Source of the DNA: Nostoc calcicola FACHB-3891
GTDB taxonomy: Bacteria; Cyanobacteriota; Cyanobacteriia; Cyanobacteriales; Nostocaceae
Assembly: GCF_014697355.1 (NCBI RefSeq)
Contig: NZ_JACJRQ010000033.1
Location: 23,961 to 87,960 of the forward strand
Length of the DNA stretch: 64,000 nucleotides
Direction of reading: 5' to 3'
Below are positions 26,260 through 35,770 of this stretch, piece by piece; within the stretch, counting starts at the first letter, position 1, and every line of letters starts with the position of its first letter. The notes beneath the pieces are model-generated. The model saw only the letters and a program-made list of their open reading frames with translations. It was not told the origin of the DNA and made no database searches. Position numbers and translations under genes: made by a program.

Positions 26260-26530
26260 AGATATAAAGTCCTCAACTAATTGCTAGGATCTGCTCATTA
26301 TAGGAGACATTTTTTTGAGCATATACATCTTATCGTCAACCGGGATCGCCAGTACACTGCCAAGGGTTTTTCTGTTAGAAAACTCTTGCTGTTTCTCAAA
26401 AGAATCGCTCAGTTTTCTTTGGACAGTTGAGCAGTAGGGGGTGGTACGCCATCCTCGACACCGTGTAAATGCTTCTGTTTTCGGATTGATTTTTGTCTAG
26501 AGCGATCGCTCTAATCCAAACTATAGTTAT

Positions 26531-27436
26531 ATGCTATCTCAGACACTAAAATACGCTTACTTTCCTGGCTGTGTTGCCCAAGGTGCATGTCGGGAACTTT
26601 ACCAGTCAACTCAAGCCCTCACTCAAGCGCTAGGTATTCAACTGATTGAACTGAAAAAAGCTGCTTGCTGTGGTTCGGGAACCTTTAAAGAAGATTCCCA
26701 ACTGCTGGAAGATACAGTCAACGCCAGAAATATTGCCCTAGCAGAAGAATTAAATCTGCCGTTGCTTACCCATTGCAGTACTTGTCAAGGTGTTATCGGT
26801 CACGTCAACGAACACCTGAAGGAATGCCAAACTACTAACCCTGCTTACATTGAACAAGTCAATGGCTTGCTGCATAAAGAAGGCTGTTCGCCTTATCGCG
26901 GTAGTACTGACGTTAAACATCTCCTTTACGCCTTGGTAACAGATTACGGTTTAGAGGAAATTACTAAACGCGTGACTCGGAAATTAACTGGATTAAAATG
27001 CGCGGCTTTTTATGGCTGTTATCTCCTCCGCGCTCAAAAATCCATGCCCTATGACGATCCTTTCCAACCAGAAGCGATGGAAAATGTTTTTCGGGCGGTG
27101 GGTGCAACACCAATTTATTACCGGGGTCGGACACAATGTTGTGGTTGGCCGCTTTCTAGTTATGCCACTACCCAATCTTTCAAGATGGCGGGGATGCATA
27201 TTCAGGACGCCTTGGCATCTGGTGCTGACTGTATAGTTACACCTTGTCCTCTGTGCCACTTAAATTTAGATTCCCGGCAGCCAGAGGTGGAAAAGGTAAT
27301 TGAACAAAGGCTAGGTTTACCAGTGTTACATTTACCCCAGTTGATTGCTTTGGCTGTTGGAGTGAGTCCAAAAGAACTGGGTTTAGAACGTCACATTGTT
27401 TCTACAAAGCCAGTGTTAGAGAAATTGGGCTTTTAA
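26531..27436 (+). CDS. HdrB-like CCG-domain iron-sulfur protein
   Basis: The 301-residue protein contains two CCG domains of the heterodisulfide-reductase subunit B family. The first has FPGCVAQ, KAACCGSG and HCSTCQG; the second FYGCYLL, TQCCGWP and TPCPLCHLN. Each Cx(n)CCGx(n)CxxC set can hold an unusual Fe-S cluster; HdrB uses a pair of non-cubane 4Fe-4S clusters. In cyanobacteria such proteins are annotated as HdrB or as succinate-dehydrogenase subunit C type E anchors. No Hdr or Sdh partner is nearby, so the electron donor and acceptor cannot be inferred. It is transcribed divergently from acpP. Confidence 0.85.
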   Translation: MLSQTLKYAYFPGCVAQGACRELYQSTQALTQALGIQLIELKKAACCGSGTFKEDSQLLEDTVNARNIALAEELNLPLLTHCSTCQGVIGHVNEHLKECQTTNPAYIEQVNGLLHKEGCSPYRGSTDVKHLLYALVTDYGLEEITKRVTRKLTGLKCAAFYGCYLLRAQKSMPYDDPFQPEAMENVFRAVGATPIYYRGRTQCCGWPLSSYATTQSFKMAGMHIQDALASGADCIVTPCPLCHLNLDSRQPEVEKVIEQRLGLPVLHLPQLIALAVGVSPKELGLERHIVSTKPVLEKLGF

Positions 27437-27439
27437 AGA

Positions 27440-27547
27440 AGTCGGAAGTCAATACGGTTCGGTTAAGGTTTTTTGATGAAAATTCGAGTCACAAAGACGC
27501 GATTTATCGCGTCTCTTGTCTTAACCGAACCGCATTGAGTCGGAAGT
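27440..27547. mobile_element. CAATACGG MITE with 10-bp target duplication (copy C)
   Basis: The element is 27450-27537, with ends CAATACGGTTCGGTTAAG and CTTAACCGAACCGCATTG, an 18-bp inverted repeat with one mismatch. The decamer AGTCGGAAGT is present at both flanks (27440-27449 and 27538-27547). The core holds the hairpin GACGCGATTTATCGCGTC. At 88 bp it is the shortest intact copy in the window and the clearest definition of the minimal element. Confidence 0.88.
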
Positions 27548-28023
27548 AAATTTGTAGGGCAGCACAGCTGTGCTACCCTGCGTTCATCGATATTAGAGGT
27601 TGTTTGAAAAGTATTTCGCTGTGACTTTAGGCACTTTTAGATCCCCCCTTACCCACGCCAGTCGCTCATGGGGGAAACCCCCAAGACCGCGCTGGCTCCC
27701 CTTAAAAAGGGGGGAACCGGAGTTAAAGTCCCCCAATTTATCGGGGGATTTAGGGGGATCTAGAACGTTTTGCTACTAATACCAATTCTCTATGAAGATG
27801 TAACCTCCGCGTACCTTTGCGTTTAAAAAAAAATCGGCATATTTGGCGCAGCCTCACAAAGAAACGGTATAAGAAGAGGACTTTTCAAACACCCTCTTAT
27901 ACCTCTTGCATAAATGGAATCAGAATCCAGAATATTTGGAAAATCAAGTTTGGTATAATTTTTTGATTTTCTGAAACATTAAGTTTGCGTATCAAAATAT
28001 TCTGAATTCTGAATTCTGAATTC
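27548..28023. other. Repeat-rich gap downstream of the HdrB-like gene
   Basis: It contains a hairpin around GGGCAGCACAGCTGTGCTACCC (about 27556-27578), a CCCCCTTACCCACGCCAGTC tract with a complementary CCCTTAAAAAGGGGG stem (about 27640-27770), a CCTTTGCGTTTAAAA repeat (about 27817), and AATTCTG heptamers at the right end (28001-28022). No gene is seen. Confidence 0.6.
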
Positions 28024-29076
28024 TTAACTATTGCTATTGTTGAATTTACGTTGCAATTGTTTTAACGATTGATAGATATCTGGCAGACGACGGTAAATAG
28101 CAGATGCCTTGAGATATACTTTATGGGGCATTGCGGGAGTTCCGGAGACAATTTCTCCCGGTGCAATATCACTGAGAATTCCACTTTGAGCAGATACAGT
28201 CACCCCATCTCCCAACTTCACTTTATTGGCGATTCCCACTTGTCCAGCTAAAATAACCCGATTCCCCAGTTTGACAGCCCCCGACAAGCCAGCCTGACCT
28301 GCGATCGCACAACCCGCACCTATTTGGCAACCGTGGCCTATTTGCACTAAGTTGTCAACTACTGTGTCGCGGCCTACCCGTGTTTCTCCCACGGATGGGC
28401 GGTCAACGGCACTGTTGCAGCCAATTACCACACCATCTTCTAAAACTGTATAGCCGGATTGTTCCATTTTAAACCAACCACTACGGGTAGGAACAAAACC
28501 AAAGCCTTCTGCGCCGATGACAGCGCCACTGTGAATTACGCAATCTGCACCGATGTGGGTGCGTTCGTGGATGGTGCAATTGGCGTGTAAGATAGTGCGA
28601 TCGCCAATTTTAACATCTGGATAGACCACCACATTCGGATGGATAATTACACCATTACCAACTTCCACCCCTTGTTCAATCACAACATGGGGGCCAATAT
28701 AAACATCACTACCAATTTTAGCCGTGGAGTGAATCACAGCGCTCTGATGAATTTCTGGGACGGGGCGATATGGTTGGTAAAAAATTGCGATCGCTTTAGC
28801 AAATAACAGTCGCGGTTCTGGAGTGCTTAGCCAGACAACACCTCGTTCTTGTGCAAGCGCCTGTAACTTTTCGTCTTGGGGCAAAATTAAAGCACTAGCG
28901 TTTGTCTTACCGATAAAAGATCCAAATTTTGCTCCCTCCACATAACTGAGATTACCATCAGTAGCTTCATCAATAGCCGCTACTCCCGTAATTTCTGGGT
29001 CATGGTTTGGATTGACACTCAAGCTATGAACCGTAGCTGCGTTGCCGAATTGGTGTAGGATTTCGCTGAATTTCAT
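28024..29076 (-). CDS. lpxD: UDP-3-O-acylglucosamine N-acyltransferase LpxD
   Basis: LpxD adds the N-linked hydroxyacyl chain from ACP in lipid A synthesis. The 350-residue product has the N-terminal uridine-binding domain (about 1-105), a left-handed beta helix of hexapeptide repeats (about 110-310; IGSDVYIGPHVVIEQGVEVG, IHPNVVVYPDVKIGDRTILH) and a C-terminal helix. HANCTIHERTHIG and NLVQIGHGCQIG contain the conserved catalytic-region histidines. The linked lpxA/lpxB/lpxC genes common elsewhere in cyanobacteria are not in view. Confidence 0.93.
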   Translation of the reverse strand: MKFSEILHQFGNAATVHSLSVNPNHDPEITGVAAIDEATDGNLSYVEGAKFGSFIGKTNASALILPQDEKLQALAQERGVVWLSTPEPRLLFAKAIAIFYQPYRPVPEIHQSAVIHSTAKIGSDVYIGPHVVIEQGVEVGNGVIIHPNVVVYPDVKIGDRTILHANCTIHERTHIGADCVIHSGAVIGAEGFGFVPTRSGWFKMEQSGYTVLEDGVVIGCNSAVDRPSVGETRVGRDTVVDNLVQIGHGCQIGAGCAIAGQAGLSGAVKLGNRVILAGQVGIANKVKLGDGVTVSAQSGILSDIAPGEIVSGTPAMPHKVYLKASAIYRRLPDIYQSLKQLQRKFNNSNS

Positions 29077-29181
29077 TAGTAAAAACGCAAATTAAAGTTC
29101 TAGGGTTATTAGATCACTAACACGCTAAGATACCATTGCGTTTGTCAATCAGCGATTATACTGGAAAAATCTCAAAAAACC

Positions 29182-29260
29182 ACATACTATGACGGGGAGT
29201 AGGGAGTGGGGAGATGGGGAGTGTGGGGAGAGAGGGGGGAAAGATTTCTTCCCCGTCCTC
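29182..29260. repeat. GGGGAGA heptamer tract
   Basis: Tandem units GGGGAGT, GGGGAGA and GTGGGGAG lie between about 29192 and 29236, followed by CTTCCCCGTCCTCCC. This is the STRR class. It abuts the CAATACGG element's left duplication at 29261. Confidence 0.65.
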
Positions 29261-29405
29261 CCACACCTCCCAATACGGTTCGGTTAAAGGGGAAAGGGGA
29301 AAGGGGAAAGGTTTCAAATACATCCTTTACCCCTTACCCCAAAACCATTTCCCAGACCACAAGGGAAGTTCATACTGCTTATCCGAACCGTATTGCCACA
29401 CCTCC
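29261..29405. mobile_element. CAATACGG MITE with 10-bp target duplication (copy B)
   Basis: The element is 29271-29395, with ends CAATACGGTTCGGTTAAAGG and CTTATCCGAACCGTATTG. Both sides carry the exact decamer CCACACCTCC (29261-29270 and 29396-29405). The interior matches the reverse complement of copy A at 10356, with variation in the number of CCTTTCCC units, so the two copies share a recent ancestor. Confidence 0.85.
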
Positions 29406-29437
29406 CACACTTCCTCGCCTCAATCGCCAATCCCTTT

Positions 29438-30169
29438 TTAGCTTCGTAAAGCTAACGCTTCTTTTTCCAGGTTTGCATCCATCCAAGAAAACATATCAGC
29501 AATTGATTTAACCATATCTTGAACTCCATCACGAAAGAGTTCAACATCTTTTTCTGACTTGGTGTACAGTTGGGTTACTTGAATCAACTCATCTGTATGT
29601 TCTGGATCTAAGTGGCAATGGAGATGAAAATATTCAATTGTATGGTCATCAATCCCCTTAAATATTTTGCGAAGCCCTTCAATATATTTGGTGAAAATTG
29701 CAGGTAAAACTTGTTCGATTGCAGCAAATCTCCCTAAGGAACGCACTATAGGTTCATCATCGCAAAACTCAAATTTCTTAAAGCGTAATGCTGGAATTAC
29801 AAATGCTCCATCGTCTGCATTTACATCAATTTTAGGACAACCAATGCCTTCCATAAAGCGCATAAAAAGCGCCACATGGGCAAGGTCTGGCTTGAGTTGT
29901 CCATGCTCTGTAAAGGCATTTTCTAGCATAATGGTTCTAGCGTAGTAACTATCCATTTTTGACGCAACTTTCAAGAAAGCCATATTGAATCGATTTGAGC
30001 CAGGTAGCATTTTGATCGCAAACTGGCGGATTGCGTCTTGTGAAAATTCTCCCTTAGCAAAGCGTTGAACAAAGGGATGTAGAGATAAATCCTGTGCAGT
30101 TGTTATCTCTAATAAAACTTGGTGTAGTTCCTTGGATGCCTGAGTATCTAAAGAAAGAATTGTAGCCAT
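29438..30169 (-). CDS. Heme-oxygenase-like diiron oxidase (TenA/PqqC fold family)
   Basis: A 243-residue all-helical protein of the TENA/PqqC-like superfamily, usually labelled iron-containing redox enzyme. Candidate metal ligands are Glu83 or Glu88 and His89 (LENAFTEHG), Glu152 (AAIEQVLP), His184, Asp188 and His191 (FHLHCHLDPEHTDE). The last cluster has the HxxxDxxH spacing of heme-oxygenase-like diiron oxidases. The known members carry out N-oxygenation, chain cleavage or, in CADD-like proteins, self-sacrificing p-aminobenzoate synthesis. No pathway neighbours help; the substrate is unknown. A true heme oxygenase is unlikely, and thiaminase TenA lacks these ligands. Confidence 0.72.
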   Translation of the reverse strand: MATILSLDTQASKELHQVLLEITTAQDLSLHPFVQRFAKGEFSQDAIRQFAIKMLPGSNRFNMAFLKVASKMDSYYARTIMLENAFTEHGQLKPDLAHVALFMRFMEGIGCPKIDVNADDGAFVIPALRFKKFEFCDDEPIVRSLGRFAAIEQVLPAIFTKYIEGLRKIFKGIDDHTIEYFHLHCHLDPEHTDELIQVTQLYTKSEKDVELFRDGVQDMVKSIADMFSWMDANLEKEALALRS

Positions 30170-31274
30170 TACTTTTGCTGTTAGGTATGTTGTTGTTGTT
30201 GCTTGATTCTCTAATTTGGCGCGAATCAGGAATAATTACTCTCGCAGTTTGCATAGCAAAAAATGCATATGTTTTCTAACTATGCTTTAGGCTTTATTTG
30301 CAAGCGATCGCAAAAAAATTAGAGATTTTAGAATTTTGGCAAGTATTAAGATTGACATTACTTCCCCGTAATTGGGCGTAAATCTCAAACTTTATACTCG
30401 CCAAAAATCCAGATTTTTGGCTAACTAAACCGTATTGCTAGCCTTGCCGAGCGATTTGCTACGCCTATATATAAGGCAATTTCAGTATAAGCTCGGTTTT
30501 ATTCCTGAATGAAATATTAGTATTTAATTTTTTTATACGCAAGAATAAAAATATCTGTTGACAAAATCTTTATTTTTTGAAACTATTTATTAATTTTGTA
30601 TAAAATTATCAATTGGCTTCTGTATTATGACAGTTTCCTGAGTCTCAAAATACTCTGAAATTAGCCAGAAAGCCCAGATATTGAAGAAAGTCTAGCAAGA
30701 GTGAAAGACATACTGCAAAAGGATATAAGGTGTAGAATGTAAGATTTATGCTTACTCAAATATACTTGAGTTTTGGCATTTTTTTGGACTGGCTATAACT
30801 GGTCTAAATAATTTATATTAGTCCCAAAATTGTGGGTGCAATCTCAGAGAGATAGTAAAAATATTCAATTTAATCTTAATATTTTTGCATTTAATGAATA
30901 AAAGAGAGTAAAAAACTTTATATCAGCAATGTTTCCGAGCTTTTACTAATGTTAACTTCAGATATTTGCAGTTTTCTCAACTTGTAACGAATCATGGTTT
31001 ATGCTGCAATGAGTGAAACACACGTTCAATGAGCATACCTCTTAAGATTTTGGTGTTCCCATAATCTAGGTGAAACACGCTTTCAGGTATTAAAATTGAA
31101 ACATAGAGGATTGGTTATCGCGAGGGAGGAAAAGGAACTGCTCTTAATCTTGACTTAGACAACTTTTCTACTCGTGTCTAACCATTTACAATTGTCTGGT
31201 GTGATTACAGCAATCGGTAGCAGAAGTAGGCCGCCCAATCAAGCAAAACCAACCAACAACTACAACATGATGTT
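30170..31274. other. Long AT-rich gap upstream of the hybrid kinase
   Basis: There is no supported ORF over 1.1 kb. A solitary CAATACGG-family terminus (AACTAAACCGTATTG) is at about 30423-30437. Near the right end the kinase frame remains open from 31230 and reads SSKTNQQLQHDV before the called ATG, and another frame reads NHLQLSGVITAIG. This suggests the decayed 5' part of the kinase gene rather than a normal promoter. Confidence 0.5.
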
Positions 31275-33323
31275 ATGCAACGTCAGCATATAGATAAGTT
31301 GCTACGTCAAGCTCAGGAAGATTTAGAAATACGAGTTGAAGAACGCACCGCTGAGCTTTCCCGTGCGAATGCCCTTTTGCAACAGGAAATCCGCGAACGG
31401 CAAGCTGCGCTACGCGAACGCCAACGTGCTGAAGAAGCATTGCAGCAAAGCGAAAAACTCTATCGTCAGCTGGTTGAGAGTCAAACTGACGTGATTGTGC
31501 GGACAAATTTGCAGGGAAAGCTGACTTTTGCTAACGCAGTGGCGTGTCAAACATTCGGCTCAGAATTAGATGAATTGCTAGGTCAGTCGATATTTAATTT
31601 TTTTCATCCAGATGATTTAGCTCAATCGGTGGAAAACATGGCAAGTTTAGGATCTCCACCTTATTCCTTGAAGGTTTATGAGCAACGTGCATTGACGGTT
31701 AAAGGTATTCGCTGGTTTCAATGGAATGTTACCGCAATTACAGACGATCGCGAACAGGTGACTGAAACTCAAGGTGTAGCAAGAGATGTCACCGAGCGCA
31801 AACAGGCAGAACAAAAAATCTCCGAACAAGCAGCTTTACTAGATATTGCTACTGACGCGATATTAGTTCAAGATTTCCAATTTCAAATCTTATTCTGGAA
31901 CAAAGGTGCAGAGCGTGTCTATGGTTGGCAGGCTCACGAAGTGATTGGTAAAAACCCTGAAAAGCTTTTGTATAAAGAAACTTCACCACAGCTAAAAGTA
32001 GCTCTCCAAAATGTGATTGAGTCTGGCTCATGGCACGGTGAATTACATAAAGTTACGAAATCTGGTAAAGAAATTATCACAGAAAGCCGCTGGACACTGA
32101 TGCGTGATGAAGCGGCGCAACCCAAATCCATCCTCACTGTTGACACCGATATTACTGAGAAAAAACAACTCCAAGCTCAATTTCTCCGCGCCCAGCGTTT
32201 GGAGAGCCTCGGCACTCTGGCTAGTGGTATTGCCCATGACCTCAACAATATATTGACGCCGATTATGTCTTCGTCTCAAATGTTGGCGCTCAAACTTCCC
32301 AATCTGGATGCACGTAATCAACAACTGCTAAAGCTTCTTGAAGATAACTCCAAACGTGCAGCTGATTTGGTCAAGCAAATTTTGACGTTTGCACGTGGAG
32401 GATTTGAAGGCAGGGGCGTTTGTTTGCAAATTGAATATCTGCTCTTAGAAATTGAACAAATAATTAATAGTACGTTTCCCAAATCGATCAAAATTAGCAA
32501 GAATTTACCCAAGGAAAATCTTTGGACAATCTTAGCAGATCCGACTCAAATACATCAGGTATTAATGAATCTCTGCGTCAATGCTCGTGATGCAATGCCC
32601 AAGGGTGGCACACTATCTATTTGTGCAGAAAATCTTTTCGTCGATCAAAACTTTGTCAAAATGAATTTTGATGCTCACGTAGGTCCATATGTAGTTATAA
32701 CTATCAAAGATACAGGATTTGGAATTCCGCCGCTGATTTTAGATCGAATTTTTGAACCTTTTTTTACAACTAAGGAATTAGGCAAAGGTACAGGACTAGG
32801 TTTGCCTACTGTGATTGGCATTGTCGAAAAACATGGCGGTTTTGTAAACGTGCAGAGCGAGGTAGGCAAGGGTACCCAATTCCAGGTTTATTTACCAGCT
32901 ATCAAACAAAGAACAACGCAGCAAGCAGAGAAATTGGAATTACTCAATGGCAAAGGAGAGTTGATTCTGATTGTAGATGATGAAACTGCCATCTTGGAAA
33001 TTACCAAAACTTCCCTAGAAGACCATAACTACAAAACTTTGACGGCTAGTAATGGCATTGAGGCAATCTCATTGTATGTAGAACACAAAAATGCAATTAG
33101 TGTGGTGTTGATGGATATGATGATGCCCTCAATGGATGGGTTAACCACTATCCGCATCCTGCAACAAATGAATACACAAGTTAAGGTTATTGGCATTAGT
33201 GGCATGACATCAAATAGCCAACTTGCCGAAGTTACCGAAGCTGGCATCAATGCGTTCTTACGTAAGCCCTACACTTTCCATGAATTATTACACGCCATTA
33301 GCAATGTCTTGAGCAAGCCATAG
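31275..33323 (+). CDS. PAS-PAS hybrid histidine kinase with receiver
   Basis: A 682-residue cytosolic signalling protein. A coiled coil (about 8-60) leads to PAS 1 (about 60-178), PAS 2 (about 183-295), HisKA with His321 (GTLASGIAHDLNNILTP), HATPase (N box LMNLCVNARDAMP; G1 DTGFGIP; F box FEPFFTT; G2 GTGLGLPTVIGIV) and a C-terminal receiver (VDDETA, Asp614 in VLMDMMMPSMDG, FLRKPY). No membrane segment remains. The open frame upstream of the first ATG still looks coding, so the gene may have lost an N-terminal sensor. The signal is unknown. Confidence 0.88.
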   Translation: MQRQHIDKLLRQAQEDLEIRVEERTAELSRANALLQQEIRERQAALRERQRAEEALQQSEKLYRQLVESQTDVIVRTNLQGKLTFANAVACQTFGSELDELLGQSIFNFFHPDDLAQSVENMASLGSPPYSLKVYEQRALTVKGIRWFQWNVTAITDDREQVTETQGVARDVTERKQAEQKISEQAALLDIATDAILVQDFQFQILFWNKGAERVYGWQAHEVIGKNPEKLLYKETSPQLKVALQNVIESGSWHGELHKVTKSGKEIITESRWTLMRDEAAQPKSILTVDTDITEKKQLQAQFLRAQRLESLGTLASGIAHDLNNILTPIMSSSQMLALKLPNLDARNQQLLKLLEDNSKRAADLVKQILTFARGGFEGRGVCLQIEYLLLEIEQIINSTFPKSIKISKNLPKENLWTILADPTQIHQVLMNLCVNARDAMPKGGTLSICAENLFVDQNFVKMNFDAHVGPYVVITIKDTGFGIPPLILDRIFEPFFTTKELGKGTGLGLPTVIGIVEKHGGFVNVQSEVGKGTQFQVYLPAIKQRTTQQAEKLELLNGKGELILIVDDETAILEITKTSLEDHNYKTLTASNGIEAISLYVEHKNAISVVLMDMMMPSMDGLTTIRILQQMNTQVKVIGISGMTSNSQLAEVTEAGINAFLRKPYTFHELLHAISNVLSKP

Positions 33324-33388
33324 CTTTGAACTTTTAGTGGATGGTATGCTGTCAGTGCGTCTGGTTTTGGGTTGAGATTTTCAAGAAA

Positions 33389-34108
33389 ATGTTACGACTT
33401 TATCATTTACTACTAGGTATTATTTTGCTGTTATTCATCCCGGTGGGAGCAAAATTTTTTTTACCACAATTTTCTGCAAAGAAAGCGCCAAATCCCCCCG
33501 CTGTGGCAAAACATCCCAACTCTGATGAGGGAAATATCTGGCAGAAAATTCTGGGAAATACTGCTGCACCAACTAACTGGCAAGTTGGTGCTTGTAATGG
33601 AAATGCGCCTTTGTTATGTGTTTCATCTAAAGGAGAAATTTTGGGTACAGTTGAGATGAAGGTTTACCCACTAGAAAAGATTCAGGATTTTCAAAAGAAA
33701 CTTGTAGCTGCGGGTATTCCAACTGGTTCTCAAGCTGACTACCAAAATTCTAAATACCAAACTCAGGTATTGACAGCACTCAAGGCTTGGGTCGCAGACA
33801 ATTATGCTACTTTTACAAAAGACCGTGAGCGTAAATATGGAAGGGAGATTATTTTCTCGGACTACCCAGTGCAAACAGTAGCAATTGGTAAGCTTCAGGG
33901 AATCCGCTATGGGTTCGCGGGACTTAACCAAAAAGGTGCAGTACGAGAGCAACATATCGGTCATGTTGCCTTTGATGGCACTAAACTTTACGTAATTACG
34001 ACTGCCTTTGATGCAGATACGCAAACAGGTAAGTTTGATAAGCTGGAAAATTTGGCGATTTTTCAACCTTATTTATACGCGATCGCCGCAGATTTGCGTT
34101 TACCTTAG
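33389..34108 (+). CDS. Hypothetical exported or membrane-anchored protein
   Basis: A 239-residue protein starting MLRLYHLLLGIILLLFIPVG, with an uncleaved or cleaved N-terminal hydrophobic segment (about 4-28) and a soluble domain thereafter. I chose ATG 33389 because the upstream 16 residues of the longer ORF are Cys/Trp-rich and atypical. The domain has conserved-looking blocks NWQVGACNGNAPLLCVSSKGE, YPVQTVAIGKLQGIRYGFAG and GTKLYVITTAFDA. No family is recognised. It follows the kinase by 65 bp and could be co-transcribed. Confidence 0.6.
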   Translation: MLRLYHLLLGIILLLFIPVGAKFFLPQFSAKKAPNPPAVAKHPNSDEGNIWQKILGNTAAPTNWQVGACNGNAPLLCVSSKGEILGTVEMKVYPLEKIQDFQKKLVAAGIPTGSQADYQNSKYQTQVLTALKAWVADNYATFTKDRERKYGREIIFSDYPVQTVAIGKLQGIRYGFAGLNQKGAVREQHIGHVAFDGTKLYVITTAFDADTQTGKFDKLENLAIFQPYLYAIAADLRLP

Positions 34109-34129
34109 TAAGCACTGAAGTGCTTACTA
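34106..34129. terminator. Hairpin at the stop codon, possible terminator
   Basis: TAGTAAGCACT (34106-34116) and AGTGCTTACTA (34119-34129) form a perfect 11-bp stem with a 2-nt centre; its first three bases are the stop codon. There is no T tract, so termination is uncertain. Confidence 0.4.
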
Positions 34130-34402
34130 CAAACTCATCAAAATTAATGACATGAACCACTAGTACAGCACGGCGTAAATCAACCAACCATTTGAAATGT
34201 TTCAAACCCTTATGAACAGGTAATTACGAACTACGAACTACGAATTACGAATTACGCCTTGCGGTACTAGGTAAAACTTAAAAAGGCTTCTTCCCTACTC
34301 ACTACCTGCCCAAAAGAGTATTCTTCCCTTTGATAGAAGTTATAAGATAACAGGTTTTTCAAGATTTGAGTTAGGACTTACCCAGCGAGGCGAGAAATCT
34401 AC

Positions 34403-35770
34403 ATGACTCAAGATATCTTTGAATTACCCGGTCCAGAAGGAAATTCTATTGTGGGTAGTCTGCTTGATTTTGGTCGCGATCCTTTGGGATTTTTAACGAA
34501 GTGTGCTAATGAATATGGTGATATTGTACCTATACGTTTGGGATTGACACCAGCTTGTTTGTTAACTAATCCTAACTATATTGAGCAAGTACTTAAAGAC
34601 ACAAAATTATTTGTTAAAAGTCGTTCTTTACATGCCCTCAAAACTTTATTGGGTGAAGGACTTCTCACTAGCGAAGGAGATTCTTGGTTTCGCCAACGAC
34701 GCTTGATACAACCTGTATTCCACCAGAAGCGCATTGCTACTTATGGCGATATTATGGTTGCCTACACTGAACAAATGCTGGATACTTGGCAAGATGGCGA
34801 AACTCGTGATGTTCACCGAGACATGATGCGCCTGACATTAAATATTGTGATGAAAACAATATTTAACCGCGACCTCAGCGAAGGACAAGCACAAGATGTT
34901 GCCCATGCATTAGATGTCACATCAGATTGGTTTGAAAGTAAACGCCAGCAAAATTTTATCTTTTTGGAATGGTTCCCTAGACCTGAGAATATTCGCTACA
35001 GAAATGCTATAAAGCAGATGGATAAAACTATTTATGAGATGATAAATCAACGGCGTGCTAGTGGTGAAAATCCCGGAGATTTACTCTCAATGTTAATGGC
35101 AGCAAGGGATGAAGAAGATGGTAGTCAAATGAGCGATCGCCAATTGCGTGATGAAATCGCAACTCTAATGTTAGCAGGACATGAAACTACATCTAATACT
35201 TTAACGGGAGCATGGATACTTTTATCTCAATATCCGGAAGTACGTACTCAATTATTAACAGAATTACAACAAGTTTTAGCAGGGCGTTCTCCTACCATTG
35301 CAGATCTACCAAACTTGCGCTACACAGATATGGTTATTAAGGAGACAATGCGAGTATTTCCTCCTGTTTATAACATGGCACGTAAAGCTGCTCAAGATTG
35401 TGAAATTGATGGTTATCAAGTGCCGGAAGGTTGTATGATTATTATGAGTCAGTGGGTAATGCATCGCAATCCTCGCTATTTTGAAGACTCAGAAGTATTT
35501 AAACCAGAACGGTGGGCTAATAATTTAGAGAAAAATCTACCTAGAGGAGTTTACTTTCCTTTTGGTGATGGGCCGCGGATTTGTATTGGTAAGAGTTTTG
35601 CTTTAATGGAAGCGGTTTTATTATTAGCAACTATCGCCCAAAAATTTGAATTAAATCTTGTGCCAGATCATCCAATTGTTCCCCAAGCTTCGATTACGTT
35701 ACGCCCAGCATTTGGCGTGAAAGTAACGCTGAAGCAAAGTACAGGGGTTAGGAGTCAGAGTGTAATTTGA
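34403..35770 (+). CDS. Cytochrome P450
   Basis: A soluble 455-residue P450. It has the C-helix WFRQRRLIQPVF (95-106), the I-helix oxygen-activating AGHETT (258-263), the K-helix ExxR as KETMR (313-317), FKPERW, and the heme loop FGDGPRICIG with Cys394 as the thiolate ligand. The overall look is of class-II-like bacterial fatty-acid/terpenoid hydroxylases; it differs clearly from the CYP110-type enzyme at 51810. No ferredoxin, reductase or synthase gene is adjacent, so the substrate is open. A YFPFGDG motif and absence of a membrane anchor indicate a cytosolic enzyme. Confidence 0.93.
   Translation: MTQDIFELPGPEGNSIVGSLLDFGRDPLGFLTKCANEYGDIVPIRLGLTPACLLTNPNYIEQVLKDTKLFVKSRSLHALKTLLGEGLLTSEGDSWFRQRRLIQPVFHQKRIATYGDIMVAYTEQMLDTWQDGETRDVHRDMMRLTLNIVMKTIFNRDLSEGQAQDVAHALDVTSDWFESKRQQNFIFLEWFPRPENIRYRNAIKQMDKTIYEMINQRRASGENPGDLLSMLMAARDEEDGSQMSDRQLRDEIATLMLAGHETTSNTLTGAWILLSQYPEVRTQLLTELQQVLAGRSPTIADLPNLRYTDMVIKETMRVFPPVYNMARKAAQDCEIDGYQVPEGCMIIMSQWVMHRNPRYFEDSEVFKPERWANNLEKNLPRGVYFPFGDGPRICIGKSFALMEAVLLLATIAQKFELNLVPDHPIVPQASITLRPAFGVKVTLKQSTGVRSQSVI

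Noticed and set aside
27450..27537. Intrinsic terminator for the HdrB-like gene
   Set aside because: The hairpin could help end transcription, but exact 10-bp flanking duplications and related copies elsewhere show it is a mobile element first.
29206..29511. Overlapping forward ORFs in the lpxD/diiron-oxidase spacer
   Set aside because: They translate heptamer repeats and MITE sequence and overlap a real gene on the other strand.
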